Assembly (NCBI GenBank): GCA_034770075.1
Contig: CM068377.1
Location: forward strand, 70,224,358 to 70,288,357
From: Aralia elata
Taxonomy: Eukaryota; Streptophyta; Magnoliopsida; Apiales; Araliaceae
Length of the DNA: 64,000 nucleotides
Direction of reading: 5' to 3'
How positions within the stretch are numbered: the stretch's first letter is position 1; each line of letters opens with the position of its first letter. The position numbers and the translations under genes are program-made. Below the pieces are notes generated by a model. The model was not told where the DNA came from. It saw nothing but the letters and a program-made list of their open reading frames with translations, and ran no database searches. This document shows, piece after piece, positions 60,607 to 64,000 of the stretch.

Positions 60607-60853
60607 AGACTTATTATTATTATTATTATTACTATTACTATTATTTAATTCCTAATAGGGATTGGGAATTAATTAATAGAAGTACTCTCTCATGAATTCT
60701 TAATTGGATTAGGAGCATAATTAATTAAAGGAGTTTAATTATAATAGAAACCCTAATACTAAGTAGTTTAGGGAAGGATTACTCCTACATCTATAAATAA
60801 CCGCCCTATTTATGTAATTTGATTACATGCTTGCGTAATATACAAACCTAACA
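60607..60853 (+). repeat. Truncated copia 3' LTR
   Basis: Starts in an ATT-rich repeat equivalent to about 57187 of the 5' LTR and ends CCTAACA. About 370 bp, equivalent to 57356-57729, are missing between ATAAATA and CCGCCCTATTT. The 5' truncation joins it to gag, possibly through the shared CTTATTATT repeat. Confidence 0.8.
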
Positions 60854-60858
60854 CTTAT

Positions 60859-60993
60859 CTCTTTCTTAAAAGAAAAGAAAAAGGGTATTTTGGTCATTCT
60901 CCCATTAATTTTAATGTCATTCTTGTCATCCCACACAATTCTAGGGTTTAGCCCATAGGTTTTAATCCTTAGGATTTGTCAATAATTTTAGGG
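60859..60993 (-). repeat. Second gypsy LTR, segment 2
   Basis: Corresponds to about 32046-32170 of the complete gypsy LTR, left between the copia element and the solo copia LTR. Confidence 0.8.
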
Positions 60994-60998
60994 TTTGT

Positions 60999-62805
60999 TG
61001 AAAGTGGTATGCACACAAGCCAATCATATTTGATATGATGTAGCATATACTTTGTAATCTTATTCAGTTATTAAAGGCATTTTACATTATCTACATAGTG
61101 TTGTTGTATTAAATGTGATAAACCCATAGTTTTGAGCAATGCTTTTAGAATCATGATGGTGATCATGCTAATGAGAACTAAATTCTAGATAGCTCACAAA
61201 CTAAAATCGTTCCTAATCGTTGGATTACTAAAAAGGGGATTAGTGAATCCGGATAGATTAGTACATACGTTGTTTGCTCTTAAGAAGAGGATGATTGATC
61301 TCATAATCATTTGTGTGGAGACACTAAAGCAAGTATGTAGGTGCTTATTGGACAATAAGTTCACTGAACATGGCTCGCTAAGGAATACCTAATGGAGTTT
61401 TACTCGCCTGTCAATAGAAATTCCTCTAGTGATAGTAGTACAAGTGATCCTTGGACTTGAGATCATCATAGTATCTTGTGTATGATGAGTTATACTTTGA
61501 CATGTCCCTTAAGACCCTTAGGGTATATCAAAGGGTATGATTGGGTATAATAAGTTATACATGGAGATAGGTGAATGATCAACAAAGAATCTACCACTTT
61601 TAGTAAAAGGAGAGAATGTCCTATGTGATTCGATAAATGACGACTCAGAAGTCTTTGGCCAAAGCATAATGAAATTAGAAAGGAGTTTCTAATTTACATT
61701 ATCAGAGTTGTGCATTTGAGAATCGAAATACATATTATTAAATAAAATAAGACTTGACAGTAATTTCATGTCTTATATTTAATTGGGACATTTTATGGTA
61801 GAAGGATTGAATTGTACGGTAACTATTCACTGAAAGGTTCTTTTATGATTAATGTTGAAATCTATATTATCTGGAAAGTCGTTGATCGCTAAGGGGGCTT
61901 ACCCTTATTGTAGAATAAATATTATTTATTTAAATGAATTAAATAGTTTAATTTATTTATTTAAATATAATTAGAATTGTTCTAATTGATTTATTCACAA
62001 CCGATTTAATATGGAGAACTTAAAGAGTCACACCGCAAAAGAAAAAAATATTTATTTAAGAAGTAAATGACATAATTGTAATAATAAGTTAAGTATGTTT
62101 AATTTAATCTATGGAGATAGAATAAATTAAATAGCTTAATATTTATTATTTAATATTTTGAAAATATTAAATATAAATTAATAAGAGGAGTCTTATTATT
62201 ATTATTACGATTATTATTATTTAATTCCTAAAAGAGTTTGGGAATTAATTAATAAAAGTACTCTCATAAATTCCTAATTGGATTAGGAGTTTAATTAATT
62301 AAAGGAGTTTAATTAAAATAAAAACCCTAATCCTAAATAGTTTAGGAGGGTTCCCTATATCTATAAATAAGAGGAGTCTTATCATGATTTAGGGTTAGAC
62401 AATTACACACCCTTCCATAAGAATTGGAGAGAGAGAGAGTACTTGCAATTTCTATAGAGATAGAAACTAGGGTTTTGCCAACACCCATCTTCTTTAACAA
62501 CTATTATTCCTTGGTGGATCACCTCTAGAGGCCAAAAACTTGGGTGGCTAATGTTGATCAAAAAGAAGAATTTAATCGGTGGAATTCAAGGAGAACACGA
62601 AGGAATTGGAGGTGAACTTGTACCTGAGGAAGCTAGAATTCTACAAGGGTATAATTCTTATTCTCCATCTCTTTCATTTAATTAATAATTGTGCATAAAG
62701 AAAGATCATGGTGATGGTTTGTATAAAATTTAAAAATCTGATTTTATCGCGCTTCCGCTTTATTTATGTAATTTGTTTACATGTTCGCGTTATACAAACC
62801 TAACA
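60999..62805 (+). mobile_element. Solo LTR of the same copia family
   Basis: 1807 bp from TGAAAGTGG to CCTAACA with target duplication TTTGT (60994-60998 and 62806-62810). It has no internal region. It matches the three-part 5' LTR of the copia element along its whole length and shows how that LTR looked before the Athila insertions. Confidence 0.88.
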
Positions 62806-62810
62806 TTTGT

Positions 62811-63746
62811 AAATTAGGTTTAGGATTATATAAAAAAATTAATTAGAATGTCCTAATTTAAAATTAGGGTTTTCAAAAATTAGGATTTTCTAATTAAAAA
62901 TTAGGGTTTTCTAAAATTAAGGTTTCCTAATTACTTAACAATAATCATATAATATCACAATGTACGTACATACTTTCAAATACAAATATAATTAATAACT
63001 ACATTTAATATTTAAATTACTTAAAGAAATTAATTTCTTATTGTCCATAATACACAAAAATTCATTTTAATTATAATTATCACAATAATTATATTTAAAA
63101 TTTAAAATCCATAACCATAGATCAAATATTATACATACATACATTTGAATATAAATATATTTAATAATTATATTTAATATCCCAATTCATTAAGAAAATA
63201 TATATTCTTATTATTCAAATACAAATATTCATTCCTTTAAATACAATTATACCACAATTGTATTTATCATGCAAATTCATATACATAGACCAAATTAGAT
63301 TTTGATCAAATAATAACACTTTGTCATATTTACCTTTCTTAATCAATATAAAAATAAATTGACTATTCCTTTAAATTCATTTCATAAAGACATGAACATA
63401 ATCATAATAATAATATTAAAAATCATTTCTTAAAATATACTTATATTATTTAAATAATATATTAATCATATTTTTGTAGACAATATATAATACAATATCT
63501 TTAACATAAAAATTAATTTATTAAAAAAAATATAATTTCTAATAATTAACTATTTATGTTTTTTTTCAGAAATTTATTTACAAACATTCATGTAATAAAT
63601 ATATATATTTATCACATAATTATATTCCTTAACCTTGCACGTATTCCCATATTCACTTTGGATACTTAATAAAAATAATATTATTATAAAAAAAATTATT
63701 CGTAAAATTTCTTATTTAAATATATCGAAAATCTTAGGTTATTACA
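62811..63746 (-). repeat. Second gypsy LTR, segment 3
   Basis: Matches 32175-33106 and ends TTATTACA. On its right the polypurine tract and internal sequence appear again, so in sense orientation this is the beginning of a 3' LTR. Confidence 0.82.
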
Positions 63747-64000
63747 TTCACACCCCCCCCCCCTTATAAGGATTCCGTCCCCGGAATCACCATTACAAAA
63801 CTTATACCCACGAAGGTAAATATCATACACATTCATTGCCAGTAGATCCCGATCTGATTCAATCGAATCGATCTATAACTACTCAGCGTAAAGCTTGTCT
63901 ATCTGATTAAATGGAATCTGATTTCTAATAGAACTAAAATTCCTCCTTCAAAATTTGTTAATAAAACGATTTATTGTTATATTTATATATTATTTATTTA
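63747..64000 (-). other. Gypsy internal 3' region, second copy
   Basis: Polypurine tract with a C-rich + strand run, followed by sequence nearly identical to 33107-33360 (for example AGGATTCCGTC and GGAATCACC). It runs off the window. No coding sequence is reached. Confidence 0.8.

Larger units (their letters stand above)
34750..60853 (+). mobile_element. Copia element, internally deleted, carrying two nested Athila elements
   Basis: Flanked by the duplication CTTAT (34745-34749 and 60854-60858). The 5' LTR starts TGAAAGTAG at 34750 and ends CCTAACA at 57782, interrupted by Athila-A and Athila-B. An initiator tRNA-Met primer site follows at once. A leader, a decayed gag and then a shortened 3' LTR (about 60607-60853) complete it. 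Protease, integrase, reverse transcriptase and RNase H are all absent. Without the nested elements it is about 4.8 kb. The gag type (UBN2-like with one CCHC knuckle) and primer support copia. Confidence 0.85.

Noticed and set aside
60501..60695. 64-aa reading ending in a Tyr run
   Set aside because: It is out of frame with the copia zinc knuckle and its Tyr run is the (ATT)-type repeat of the LTR.

Overview
This is a plant nuclear window, AT-rich and made almost entirely of nested transposable elements; I recognise no host gene. The plant assignment rests on a chromodomain-bearing Ty3/gypsy (Tekay-like) element, two Athila-type elements with a tRNA-Asp primer site, a copia element primed by initiator tRNA-Met, a FAR1/FHY3-like Mutator transposase, and plant mobile domain (PMD) sequence. 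The density of nesting suggests pericentromeric or other heterochromatin of a eudicot, which is inference.

1-2.69 kb: AT-rich tandem repeats, microsatellites, a CACTA-like terminus and a possible Helitron 3' end. 2.70-26.20 kb: one large Mutator-like element (MULE) with degenerate terminal inverted repeats of about 350-400 bp. It carries a PMD gene and a Ulp1-type cysteine protease on the + strand, a tandem array of the last Ulp1 exon, and a FAR1-like MULE transposase on the - strand. It was invaded twice: by a gypsy LTR now reduced to a solo LTR (6431-9904, TSD CTAAT) and by a complete Tekay-like element (14251-24325, TSD ATATT) that splits the transposase gene. 26.3-28.73 kb: a foldback MITE, a Stowaway-like MITE, plain AT-rich DNA and a TRIM-like element.

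28.75-64 kb: a nested stack. A gypsy family with LTRs of about 4.4 kb (- strand) lies at both edges in an internal-LTR-internal-LTR order. A copia element (34750-60853, TSD CTTAT) sits in its second LTR. The copia 5' LTR was itself hit by two Athila elements: Athila-A (35681-45904, - strand, TSD TTTAT, many frameshifts) and Athila-B (46158-57181, + strand, TSD TTATT, decayed only by in-frame stops). A solo LTR of the same copia family lies 145 bp beyond the copia 3' end. The order of insertion can be read from the nesting: gypsy, then copia, then the two Athilas.

The least explained signal is a family of paired GC-rich near-palindromes of form GCGCG-NN-CGCGC. They occur in two unrelated retrotransposons: the Athila-B LTRs, gag and leader of its 3' ORF, and the copia 5' leader. 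All ten pairs have exactly 32 bp from box to box, with unrelated 20-bp spacers, in an otherwise AT-rich and CpG-poor setting. Other notable signals are the MULE's stem-loop repeat (arms CCGTCCGCAG and CTGCGGACGG), found at both ends and in its internal array, and short non-coding motifs kept between the two diverged Athila elements.
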